Virus record (IMG/VR): IMGVR_UViG_3300021440_000058
Span: 1 to 41,409 of that record
Reading direction: 5' to 3' (one strand)
DNA from: a virus
DNA length: 41,409 nt
Of the stretch, positions 35,351 to 41,409 are shown in pieces; positions within the stretch are counted from its first letter, which is position 1; each line of letters opens with the position of its first letter. The notes beneath the pieces were generated by a model. It was given only the letters and a program-made list of their open reading frames with translations, was not told the origin of the DNA and made no database searches. Made by a program: the position numbers and the translations under genes.

Positions 35351-36660
35351 GCTTTCCCTCGGGCTTTGGTGCGGGTGTGGCTTTCGGCGATTACGCGGGC
35401 GGTCATGTTGCTATCGACCGGGCCATAGACCTTCATGATGCTGTCAACCGATCCGGGTTCGTGGCCGGTGAGCTGGCCGATCTGATCGTGGGTGAAGCCC
35501 TGGCGCTTTAGCTCGACGACGCGGCTGCGGCGGAAATCGTGCCAGTGCAGATCGTCCATGTCGCTGCGCCCGGTCGCCTCGATCGCGTGATCCTTGATGC
35601 GGTTCCATGCCCGGTTGAAATCGCGGTAGAGCCACGGTTCGCCAGTGGCATCGTTGATCAGCACATGGGTGAGCAGGCGGCGGGGCGTGGCGGCGCGATC
35701 GCGCGCACGATTGGCAGTGATGACCTGGCGCAGCTCTGCCAGCAGCTCCGGCTCGAACGGGATGTGCATGGGTACGTCGCCCTTGCCCTGGGCGAATTGC
35801 CAGCCCCAGACCTTGCCCTGTTTGTCGGCCAGCACGGCCTTGACATCGGGATCGAGCAGGAACTTCATTTCGACAAGCTGATGCTCGGTAAACTTGAGCA
35901 GATCAGCGGTGCGCTGGCCGGTGTAGAAGGCGAGCTTCAGCGCGAAGGCCATATTGGGCATGCCCAGATCGTGGGCGGCGGCGATGAAGGCAGCGCGATC
36001 ATCGGCCTCCCAAATCTGGTGACGGCCCTTGGGCTGGCCGAATTTCTCGTGCGGGTTTTCGATCCACTTCAGCAGGGCACGGAAAGTGCGCAGGTAGTTG
36101 TGCGCGGTCATGTCGCTGACCTGACGGCCTTGCTCCGTATAAACGCCGCGCCCGCGCAGCGAATCGGTCCATGCGGCGATGTGGTGGGGCCGGATATCAG
36201 AGGGCAGCAGATCGCCGAACATTTCCTTGGCGCGGACCAGATTATAGGCGGCGGTGCGCTGGTGCCCGGGCGAAAGGTGGATCAGGTACTGGGTGCGGTA
36301 GCGGTGGATGTGATCGCTGATCGTCATGAAGGAATGGTGCTTGGTGGCGGGCGCCAGCGGCAGCGGTGCGATGGCGTTCTGGCTGGTCGCCTGCGCTGAT
36401 GTTCGGGCTTCGCCCTCCATGCCGGCAGGCTCCGGTTCGCCCCGGCGCCATGCTGCGACATCGGCATTGCGCGACTCGCTGGCGGCGATGGCGAGCTTGC
36501 GATCCTCGCCGAATTTGAGCGAGGTCCAGCCATGGGCCTTCTCGGCGCGGTTGGGTTCCCAGTACCAGAGCAAGCGCCCGCCCGCGCCGGGCTTGACGGT
36601 GAGGCCCTTGATAGCGCTGGCGGCAAGCCGGGCGCGGCGGAGTTCGGGGGTGGGTTTCAT
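35347..36660 (-). CDS. int: tyrosine recombinase, phage integrase, 437 aa
   Basis: Catalyses integration and excision at the tRNA-Gly site. The catalytic set is visible: R250 (YTGQR), H374 and R377 (HDFRRS), H400 (TGHE) and Y412 (MKVYGP). Residues 108-205 are a SAM-like core-binding domain (ISDHIHRYRTQYL...LRTFRALLKWI). The first 80 residues (TVKPGAGGRLLWYWEPNR) resemble an AP2-like/arm-binding domain. The start is MKPTP at 36660, with GGAGA 7 nt upstream and an ATGA overlap with the preceding stop. The open frame continues upstream but only over other genes. Confidence 0.9.
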   Translation of the reverse strand: MKPTPELRRARLAASAIKGLTVKPGAGGRLLWYWEPNRAEKAHGWTSLKFGEDRKLAIAASESRNADVAAWRRGEPEPAGMEGEARTSAQATSQNAIAPLPLAPATKHHSFMTISDHIHRYRTQYLIHLSPGHQRTAAYNLVRAKEMFGDLLPSDIRPHHIAAWTDSLRGRGVYTEQGRQVSDMTAHNYLRTFRALLKWIENPHEKFGQPKGRHQIWEADDRAAFIAAAHDLGMPNMAFALKLAFYTGQRTADLLKFTEHQLVEMKFLLDPDVKAVLADKQGKVWGWQFAQGKGDVPMHIPFEPELLAELRQVITANRARDRAATPRRLLTHVLINDATGEPWLYRDFNRAWNRIKDHAIEATGRSDMDDLHWHDFRRSRVVELKRQGFTHDQIGQLTGHEPGSVDSIMKVYGPVDSNMTARVIAESHTRTKARGKA

Positions 36661-36827
36661 GGGTGTTCTCCATTGGCCGAATCGATCAGGATCACGAGAG
36701 CGGCGAGTGGTTCGGGTTCGAGCATCATGCCGGGGGCCAGCCCGGTTAAGAGCTGGGCGAGGCTGCGAAGGGAAAGGCGCGCCAGCATGGCCCGATCTTC
36801 CTGGTAAGCGGTCTGGTCGTCGTTCAT
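36657..36827 (-). CDS. small hypothetical protein between antirepressor and integrase, 56 aa
   Basis: 56 residues, all helical (MNDDQTAYQEDRAMLARLSLRS, then LLTGLAPGMMLEPEPLAALVILID). Both ends overlap neighbours by ATGA, and GGGAG precedes the ATG. Hence it is co-translated with the BRO-type gene and integrase. No family was recognised. It could help the antirepressor or integrase, which is conjecture. Confidence 0.55.
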   Translation of the reverse strand: MNDDQTAYQEDRAMLARLSLRSLAQLLTGLAPGMMLEPEPLAALVILIDSANGEHP

Positions 36828-37564
36828 TGGACCGACTCCCCGCTGGCGGCGTGAAGCGGCTTGCGCCATGACCAGCGTTGTTCGCTGCCAAATTTGGTAT
36901 TGCGCCAAGTCCAGCCCATGGCGGCAAGAACATCGGCGATGCGGCGTTTGGCTGTTGCATCGGGTAAGCCGATGCCGAGGCCGTGGCCGATATCGGCATA
37001 GGTCAGGCGATCCTTGTCCTGCACCCATGATGCCAATGCCGCAGCAAGGCCATCATCAATGGCAGGGGTGATGTCAGGCACGGGAAGGCCCAGCTTGGGC
37101 CAGATGGCCCGCGCAAAAGTGATGCCGAAGAGGCGGCGCGCCTCACGCACGACAGCAGCGGCGGCAGTAAGGCGCGCCGGATCAGCGCTTTCGAGATTGT
37201 TTGCAGTTTCCGCAAAGAAGTCTGGCTGATCCTTGCCCGGCATGGTGTAGGTTCCGGTGCGGAAGATGCTGGGAAGCACCTCATCGGTGATCCAGCGCAG
37301 AAAGCGCTTGGCCTCTGGCCGCTTGGATCTGATCACGCAGGTGAACATGCCGCCTTCGGTGACAATCATTAACTCCTGCGCACCGCCAAGGGTGTCCACT
37401 TTGTGGACCCCCTTTTGATCGTCATCGAGCATCCGAAGCATGTGTGGTGTATGATTGTAACCGAGTATCGTTGAAATATCGGTGGCGACCCAATGCGGTT
37501 GCTCTTCGAGCATGACAACGCGGACGGGTTTGGTTTCAAAATCGAAGATCGAAAGTTCATTCAT
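36824..37564 (-). CDS. BRO-N antirepressor, 246 aa
   Basis: Residues 1-100 are a BRO-N domain: LSIFDFETKPVRVVMLEEQP, HWVATDISTILGYNHTPHML, LDDDQKGVHKVDTLGG and VTEGGMFTCVIRSKRPEAKRFLRWITDEVLP. The C-terminal part (150-246) is a different domain with a helix-turn-helix feel (LTYADIGHGLGIGLPDATAKRRIADVL). BRO/Ant proteins bind DNA or phage repressors. As the CI-like repressor here cannot self-cleave, this protein is a reasonable antirepressor. MNELS at 37564 with GGAG 8 nt upstream is the start. Confidence 0.8.
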   Translation of the reverse strand: MNELSIFDFETKPVRVVMLEEQPHWVATDISTILGYNHTPHMLRMLDDDQKGVHKVDTLGGAQELMIVTEGGMFTCVIRSKRPEAKRFLRWITDEVLPSIFRTGTYTMPGKDQPDFFAETANNLESADPARLTAAAAVVREARRLFGITFARAIWPKLGLPVPDITPAIDDGLAAALASWVQDKDRLTYADIGHGLGIGLPDATAKRRIADVLAAMGWTWRNTKFGSEQRWSWRKPLHAASGESVQ

Positions 37565-37773
37565 GGCGTGGCTCCAGTGTTTGAGCCGGTCACCTACCTG
37601 CAACTTCTGGTGGCCGGACGCGACGGGTTTGCAGACCGCCTACTGGAAACGGCGCACCCGAAGGTGCCCCACCGCGCCCGACCATAAGAAACCGCGCCTA
37701 AGCGGGTGCCGGGCGCGGGAGCGCCAGTAAGAGCGAGACTGCAAAATCCCGGCAGCGAATTTGCGCTGCGGGC
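37565..37773. promoter_or_regulatory. divergent control region with hairpins
   Basis: A 209-bp gene-free stretch lies between the leftward antirepressor and rightward membrane-protein gene, so it must hold promoters for both or be read through. CCGCGCCCG (37672-37680) and CGGGCGCGG (37710-37718) form a 9-bp perfect inverted repeat enclosing CCGC/GCGG. A GCACC-CGAA-GGTGC hairpin sits at 37654-37667. No copy of the CI-type operator is present, so expression here may be independent of the repressor. No clear -35/-10 pair was found. Confidence 0.4.
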
Positions 37774-38190
37774 GTGGATGTGCCAGCGTTGATACGAATC
37801 GTCAAGGAGCACGGCGTGACCGAAGCGGAGCAAGTCATGGCGATTGCCTTTGTTCTGGCATTGGGTGCGCAATTTGTGGCGATGCGCGAAGAATCGGTAA
37901 GCGCCGATGTCTTGCCATTTTTCCTGCTCGGAAATGTCGCGGTCAGTATGGTGCAGGCCATTGCTGGTGGGCTGATCCGAAGTTTTCGTGGACTGATCTT
38001 CTTCACTACCCTGTCGGTTGGCGCGACCGTATTGGGTCTGGCTTTAGCTGTAGCCATGGCCAAACTTTTGCCTGTTCCACAAGGCAAGGGGCTGCACTGG
38101 GAGCACGATAAGCTGGGATGTGGCATGGCAATCATGCTTGGATTGGCATTCATGGTGGTGCTTTCAACAATAGGTGGCGGCGAGGAATAG
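37774..38190 (+). CDS. polytopic membrane protein, candidate moron, 138 aa
   Basis: Three or four hydrophobic segments (about 21-37 VMAIAFVLALGAQFVA; 46-67 VLPFFLLGNVAVSMVQAIAGG; 72-98 GLIFFTTLSVGATVLGLALA; 118-132 AIMLGLAFMVVLSTI) make this an inner-membrane protein. It is the only rightward gene within the leftward early region and is flanked by gene-free sequence. Its base use is somewhat less GC-rich than that of neighbours. These are marks of a moron expressed in the lysogen, for example for superinfection exclusion. The GTG at 37774 is uncertain; other in-frame starts follow. Confidence 0.6.
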   Translation: MDVPALIRIVKEHGVTEAEQVMAIAFVLALGAQFVAMREESVSADVLPFFLLGNVAVSMVQAIAGGLIRSFRGLIFFTTLSVGATVLGLALAVAMAKLLPVPQGKGLHWEHDKLGCGMAIMLGLAFMVVLSTIGGGEE

Positions 38191-38195
38191 ATGAT

Positions 38196-38432
38196 CTAGT
38201 CCCCCAGCTCCGCCAGCATTTCAGTGATTAGGGTTTGAGCATGCAGCAGGCCTGCCTTGCGGCCTTGGGTGGCGGGCATCTGGTCGAGCGTGATGCCGGG
38301 CGCTACGCGGGCGGCGTGGAGCCATAGCTTGCTGACTTCGTGCGCCGCTTGGGGCAAGTCGATGGCAGCGATCAGATTAGCCGCGGCTACTTGCTGGCGG
38401 CGGTCGATCAGTTTCAGAGCGGCTTTGGTCAT
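38196..38432 (-). CDS. hypothetical protein, 78 aa
   Basis: 78-residue helical protein (MTKAALKLIDRRQQVAAANLI...HAQTLITEMLAELGD), Ala/Leu-rich, no membrane span. It lies directly after the zinc-cluster gene, with only 1 bp between them, and ends the leftward block before the moron. No recognised family. Confidence 0.55.
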   Translation of the reverse strand: MTKAALKLIDRRQQVAAANLIAAIDLPQAAHEVSKLWLHAARVAPGITLDQMPATQGRKAGLLHAQTLITEMLAELGD

Positions 38433-38433
38433 G

Positions 38434-38934
38434 TCAATCTTCCCATGCTGCTTCGGCCTGGTCGATCGGATCGATCCAAGGCCGGATTGCTTCGCGCACC
38501 TCGGCGTCGGGCGCGTGGAGGCGCAGGTTCGGGCCGACTATCGAATTGAGATAGCCCCGGCACAGGCGCAGCTTTTGCGGGTTCTTGCCGCCATCGGGAT
38601 AGGCGAAGCCATGATCGCTGTTCGGTTCGACCGGCACGCCTTTGTGGCAGTAAAAGGCCGCGCCGAAAGAAAGCTCGATCATCTTGCTTTCCCAGCCTTC
38701 CTTGTCGGCCTGTTCGGGTGAGCCCTTGCGGAAGGCGCAATTGTTGCAGGGGTGCCGGAATGCGCCGAGTGGTTCTTGCTTCGGATCGAGCAGCTCGGCA
38801 GGGTCAAAGGGTTCCCATGCGGTGCCGCAATTGCCGCAGACCCTGATCGTGGTTGCGTAGAAATTGGTGACGGTTTGCTCTGCGTCCGCATGGCGGCGCG
38901 AGGCGCATTTGGGGCACTGGTCTGCGCCTTTCAT
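38434..38934 (-). CDS. double zinc-cluster protein, 166 aa
   Basis: N-terminal zinc ribbon: CPKCASRRHADAEQ then VCGNCGTAWEPF (two C-x2-C pairs, about residues 7-36). The second half has a different Cys set: CNNCAFRKGSPEQ, FYCHKGVPVE, and LRLCRGYLN. This C-x2-C...C-x-K...C pattern resembles a metal or iron-sulphur site, as in some phage proteins with CNNC-FR-GS. Function unknown. Its ATG overlaps the ASCH-like stop (ATGA). Confidence 0.6.
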   Translation of the reverse strand: MKGADQCPKCASRRHADAEQTVTNFYATTIRVCGNCGTAWEPFDPAELLDPKQEPLGAFRHPCNNCAFRKGSPEQADKEGWESKMIELSFGAAFYCHKGVPVEPNSDHGFAYPDGGKNPQKLRLCRGYLNSIVGPNLRLHAPDAEVREAIRPWIDPIDQAEAAWED

Positions 38935-39707
38935 GCTGGCACCTGATCAATGTTGCCTTTGTGGACGTTGAAGCTGACGGCGACGATCCAAGGGTTATCT
39001 TCCCATCGGGTGCCGGGATCGGTGTGCAGGCTGTTCCAGAGGGTTTCGTAGCCTTCTCGTGGAGTGTCGCCGACACCGTGCTTGAATGCATGAAATCGAT
39101 CAGAAGAAAATCCGTCGATCAATTCCATATCGTCGCCACTCTCGACGTCCCAAACGCGACTGTAGATTCCCTCGGCAATCGCATCGGCCTCGCTGATCTC
39201 CTGGAGTCGCTGGACGCGGACCTCGGTGACATCGAGCCAGAGGCGCGAAGCCCAGCGGGGCATATGGATTGATGGCGTCCAGCGGAACGGGCTCTTGCCG
39301 GGTTCCCATCGATGCATTCCATACCTGTCTGGCACTGAACCTGCCCGGCGCAGCTCATTAATCCATTTCGCCCGCAAATCTTCGAAGTCTTCTGCTTCGC
39401 ACCACGGCGTGTTCACCAGTTCGGGACTGGCGCAGTAATCAACCGCAACGTGTCCGGTATCTCGCCATGCGCCCGGTTTCCATGACTCGCGCACATAGAG
39501 CCTATCTCCGGGCGCATATCCTGCCTTGAATTGTACCTCGCCCTCTTCATCACCAAACCAGCCGGGTTCGTCGCAAGCAACAATGTGGCTCAAGACGGGG
39601 CTGTTCGGGTTATTTGCCCAAGCGCAGAGCCGCCGCGTCTGCGTCTTCGTCCCGGCGAGCAAAGCGCGGACCATCGGCGCGCTGAAGATGATGCCTTTGG
39701 TTGTCAT
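38931..39707 (-). CDS. ASCH/PUA-like phage protein, 258 aa
   Basis: The N-terminus IIFSAPMVRALLAGTKTQTRR is the well-known start of phage ASCH-related proteins (F-xPMV-AIL-G-KTQTRR). VRESW, then SIHMPRWASRLWLDVTEVRVQRLQEIS and ADAIAEGI follow, with the usual W(N/D)-x-LH and NPWIVAVSFN ending. ASCH domains bind RNA or modified bases; the role in phages is not known. ATGA overlaps link it with genes on both sides. Confidence 0.75.
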   Translation of the reverse strand: MTTKGIIFSAPMVRALLAGTKTQTRRLCAWANNPNSPVLSHIVACDEPGWFGDEEGEVQFKAGYAPGDRLYVRESWKPGAWRDTGHVAVDYCASPELVNTPWCEAEDFEDLRAKWINELRRAGSVPDRYGMHRWEPGKSPFRWTPSIHMPRWASRLWLDVTEVRVQRLQEISEADAIAEGIYSRVWDVESGDDMELIDGFSSDRFHAFKHGVGDTPREGYETLWNSLHTDPGTRWEDNPWIVAVSFNVHKGNIDQVPA

Positions 39708-40102
39708 GCTGCGTACCTATCCAGTTCGGCATAGAGGGGAGCCATGGCGAGCAGGGTTTCGGCGTGGCACCATTCGCTGGAGAGCGGGCACCAGCAGGCG
39801 AGATTGTGCCCGGCGAGGCGGTGGAGGTTGGTCAGCACCCAGCAGCGGCGGCGTTCGAGCGCGTCAATTTCGGCGGGGTGGAAGCCCATGTTTTCGAGGG
39901 TGAGCGCGCCGATATGTCCGGCGAGCCATTCCTTGTGCAGGATCACCGATTTGGCATGGCCCCAGCGGGCTTCAGCCTTGCGCGAGGCAGCGAAGGGGTT
40001 GGTCCATGGGGGGGGCCTGCCAACATAGATTGCACCCGCTGGCAGGATGAAGCCCTTGCGGCGGTAGCGCTGGATGCGGCGGGTAGAAATGTCGATGATC
40101 AT
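39704..40102 (-). CDS. DUF4326-like protein, 132 aa
   Basis: Matches the DUF4326 pattern: AIYVGRPPPWTNPFAASRK, a helical middle, then LAGHNLACWCPLSSEWCHAETLL. The Y(V)GR-x(3)-W-NPF and LACWC...CHA-L signatures are strongly conserved in that family. Members may bind nucleotides or metal; no activity is established. The ATG is at 40102. It heads a four-gene overlapping chain with ASCH-like, zinc-cluster and small genes. Confidence 0.8.
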   Translation of the reverse strand: MIIDISTRRIQRYRRKGFILPAGAIYVGRPPPWTNPFAASRKAEARWGHAKSVILHKEWLAGHIGALTLENMGFHPAEIDALERRRCWVLTNLHRLAGHNLACWCPLSSEWCHAETLLAMAPLYAELDRYAA

Positions 40103-40120
40103 GGGGGAATAGTTCCTGAT

Positions 40121-40146
40121 CCGGGCAGGCAGACGCGCCTGCCCGG
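40121..40146 (-). terminator. intergenic hairpin in leftward operon
   Basis: A perfect 10-bp stem CCGGGCAGGC / GCCTGCCCGG with the loop AGACGC lies in the 54-bp gap between leftward genes ending at 40157 and starting at 40102. There is no T tract on the minus strand. It may terminate part of the transcripts, lowering expression of the downstream group, or protect a 3' end. Confidence 0.5.
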
Positions 40147-40156
40147 AGGGATTGCG

Positions 40157-40510
40157 TCAATCAGCGACCATGCGGACCTGTTCCGAGAACGGGTCAAACT
40201 CGCGGGCGATGCGGAATTCATAAATTCCGGCATCGAGGCTGTGCGAGTCGTGCGGCGTGTCGGCGCTCTGGATCAGCGACGTGGGCGCATCGAGCAGGGC
40301 ATAGAGGATGCGCATACCTTCGGGCGGATCGGCGCGCTCCATGACATCTACGGGGCGATCCAGCACATGATGGTGCCCGCTTTCCGAGTGGCTGATGATC
40401 GGCCTGCCAGCCTTGTCGCGCTCGCCCATCGCGGTGAGGCCTTCGGGCATGGCGTCCACGCGGAAGATGGTAATCTCCCCCTGTGCGCCGACAACGGTTC
40501 GTTTTTGCAT
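40157..40510 (-). CDS. hypothetical protein, 117 aa
   Basis: 117-residue protein with a beta-rich look (MQKRTVVGAQGEITIFRVDAM). A central GRPIISHSESGHHHVLD may coordinate metal through its His cluster. Near the end is DAGIYEFRIAREFDPFSEQVR. The pattern S-SGHHHV and Y-F-RE-DP recurs in a group of uncharacterised phage proteins by impression only. AGGAG precedes the ATG. It follows the DUF6745-like gene. Confidence 0.6.
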   Translation of the reverse strand: MQKRTVVGAQGEITIFRVDAMPEGLTAMGERDKAGRPIISHSESGHHHVLDRPVDVMERADPPEGMRILYALLDAPTSLIQSADTPHDSHSLDAGIYEFRIAREFDPFSEQVRMVAD

Positions 40511-40536
40511 GCTTCTGCTCCTTCAGTTTTGCCCGC

Positions 40537-41409
40537 TCACGTGCGGACGGTGGGGTAGGAAAATTCGTGGGGTTCGAGGCCGACGCGCCATGCCTGGGCG
40601 GCGAGAACGCTGCTGATTTCCAGCGGCACGCCTTCAACTATGGTGCCGTTGCGTGGGCATTCGGCCATGAGGAAGCGGCCCGGCTTGGGTAGGCCATCCA
40701 GCTTGAGTTCGATCAGCTCGCCGTGCGACGGATCGGGATCTGCATCGACCAGCTTGTAGGGCAGCTTGCCGGACTTGATCGCGCGGACCCAGCCAATGCA
40801 GGAAAGACCAGCGGTGCGCTGTTCAACATCGCGGCATTTCAGCACTTCCATGGGATCGAGCGTTTCGCGGTCCTTGATCCAGCGGGCGGGTAGCCTCGCG
40901 CCATGCCATGACCATAGCTCGCTGCCATCGGACCAAGCGCAGAACGGGCCATTTTCGCCGTGAGGCAGGTTGCGATCGTCGACGGTAAGAACGGTCGGCC
41001 GATCGGAGATCATGCAGAAATCGGCATGGACGATGCGCGGGCCAGACCGCTCGGCGAGAACGCGATAATGGTTGTAGGCAGTGTAATCGAGCGGCAGCTT
41101 TGCCACGTCCTGAAAGAACGTCAGGAAGCTATCAAAAGCTGACCACTGATTGCCACCTTGCCACATACGATAGGCCTCCGCTGCGCACTCAAGGCCAAAG
41201 CCATGCACTCCGAGTTCGTCCGCGCAGCGGCGCAAATCGCCAGGCACTACGTACCATTTTGAAAGATCGGCGTTGGATGGCGATTTGTCTTCATCGGTCG
41301 CCGCTCTTGTCGCCGCTCTTGTCGCCGCATCGGTCGCCGCATCGGTCGCCGCATAGGTCGCCGCATCGGTCGCCGCATAGGTCGCCGCATCGGTCGCCGC
41401 ATCGGTCGC
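40537..41409 (-). CDS. 3' part of DUF6745-like repeat protein
   Basis: The remainder of the gene that starts at 298. From the window end the frame encodes [12 protein letters not shown] repeats. A globular part follows from [19 protein letters not shown], through [20 protein letters not shown] and [19 protein letters not shown], to [21 protein letters not shown]. The GP-x(3)-DG-x(2)-(Y/L)W-WHG...W(I), then an x-RT-GL-IGW-like block, is as in DUF6745 proteins. A 236-residue reading from an internal GTG at 41247 would omit the repeat and is less likely. Function unknown. Confidence 0.65.
   Translation of the reverse strand, partial: ATDAATDAATYAATDAATYAATDAATDAATRAATRAATDEDKSPSNADLSKWYVVPGDLRRCADELGVHGFGLECAAEAYRMWQGGNQWSAFDSFLTFFQDVAKLPLDYTAYNHYRVLAERSGPRIVHADFCMISDRPTVLTVDDRNLPHGENGPFCAWSDGSELWSWHGARLPARWIKDRETLDPMEVLKCRDVEQRTAGLSCIGWVRAIKSGKLPYKLVDADPDPSHGELIELKLDGLPKPGRFLMAECPRNGTIVEGVPLEISSVLAAQAWRVGLEPHEFSYPTVRT
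41293..41409 (-). repeat. 12-bp tandem repeat encoding (AATx)n, spanning the window junction
   Basis: About nine and a half direct units of 12 bp (plus-strand form GTCGCCGCATCG, with CTCTT and CATAG variants) run to the last base. One more unit is at 1-14. Each unit adds four residues, AATD, AATY or AATR, so length changes keep the reading frame. The exact copy number is unreliable because the assembly ends here. Confidence 0.8.

Noticed and set aside
36661-36999. N-terminal extension of the integrase to 550 aa
   Set aside because: The added residues are low-complexity and lie over two overlapping small genes with their own ribosome sites. MKPTP at 36660 has a good site and matches integrase domain limits.
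41293-41409. CRISPR array
   Set aside because: Units are contiguous 12-bp repeats without spacers and are read as codons of one protein.

Overview
The window is essentially a complete temperate podovirus genome in circular or circularly permuted form. No bacterial housekeeping gene is visible. A minus-strand gene runs off position 1 and resumes at position 41409 inside a 12-bp tandem repeat, so the two ends belong together. An intact-looking attP (3' half of a tRNA-Gly(UCC)) lies internally at about 34.97-35.02 kb beside a tyrosine integrase, as expected for the excised or virion form rather than an integrated prophage. GC-rich sequence, GC-rich third codon positions and protein style suggest an alphaproteobacterial host, possibly a sphingomonad (inference). 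The virion genes follow the Bordetella BPP-1/T7-like plan: connector portal, scaffold, capsid, gp11/gp12-like tail tube and nozzle, four or five internal ejection proteins, and a fibre. There is no phage RNA or DNA polymerase, so host enzymes must transcribe and copy it.

Layout. (a) 35.1-41.4 kb continuing through 0-2.3 kb: mostly leftward early/lysogeny genes. They include the integrase, a BRO-type antirepressor, ASCH-like and DUF4326-like proteins, a repeat-containing DUF6745-like protein, and a chain of very small overlapping genes starting at 2273. One rightward membrane-protein gene (37774-38190) interrupts them and looks like a moron. (b) 2.3-3.1 kb: immunity region with a CI-like XRE repressor, a divergent Cro-like protein and three 19-bp operators of form TGTTATC-N5-GATWACA. 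(c) 3.1-8.2 kb rightward: small early genes, TOPRIM primase, AAA+ helicase and an adenine-methylase-like protein. (d) 8.3-9.8 kb leftward: small zinc-binding proteins and a SprT-like metalloprotein. A ribbon-helix-helix regulator is divergent from these, behind palindromic ATAACGGTTAT operators. (e) 10.13-11.37 kb: a large gene-free region with about 13 GCTAACC/GGTTAGC motifs, AT-rich patches and a partial copy of attP arm sequence. It is a candidate replication or packaging control region. (f) 11.4-34.9 kb rightward: terminase, head, tail, ejection proteins, fibre with an SGNH esterase-like tip, and lysis genes.

The most striking regulatory pattern is that the operator sequence of the lysogeny switch recurs inside a promoter-like -35/-10 spacing upstream of the major capsid gene. 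A partial version lies before the tail fibre. The repressor may therefore silence structural genes directly as well as the early promoters. The capsid leader also holds a 67-nt near-palindrome.

All calls come from reading the sequence and translations. No database search was run, and family names rest on recognised motifs and gene order.
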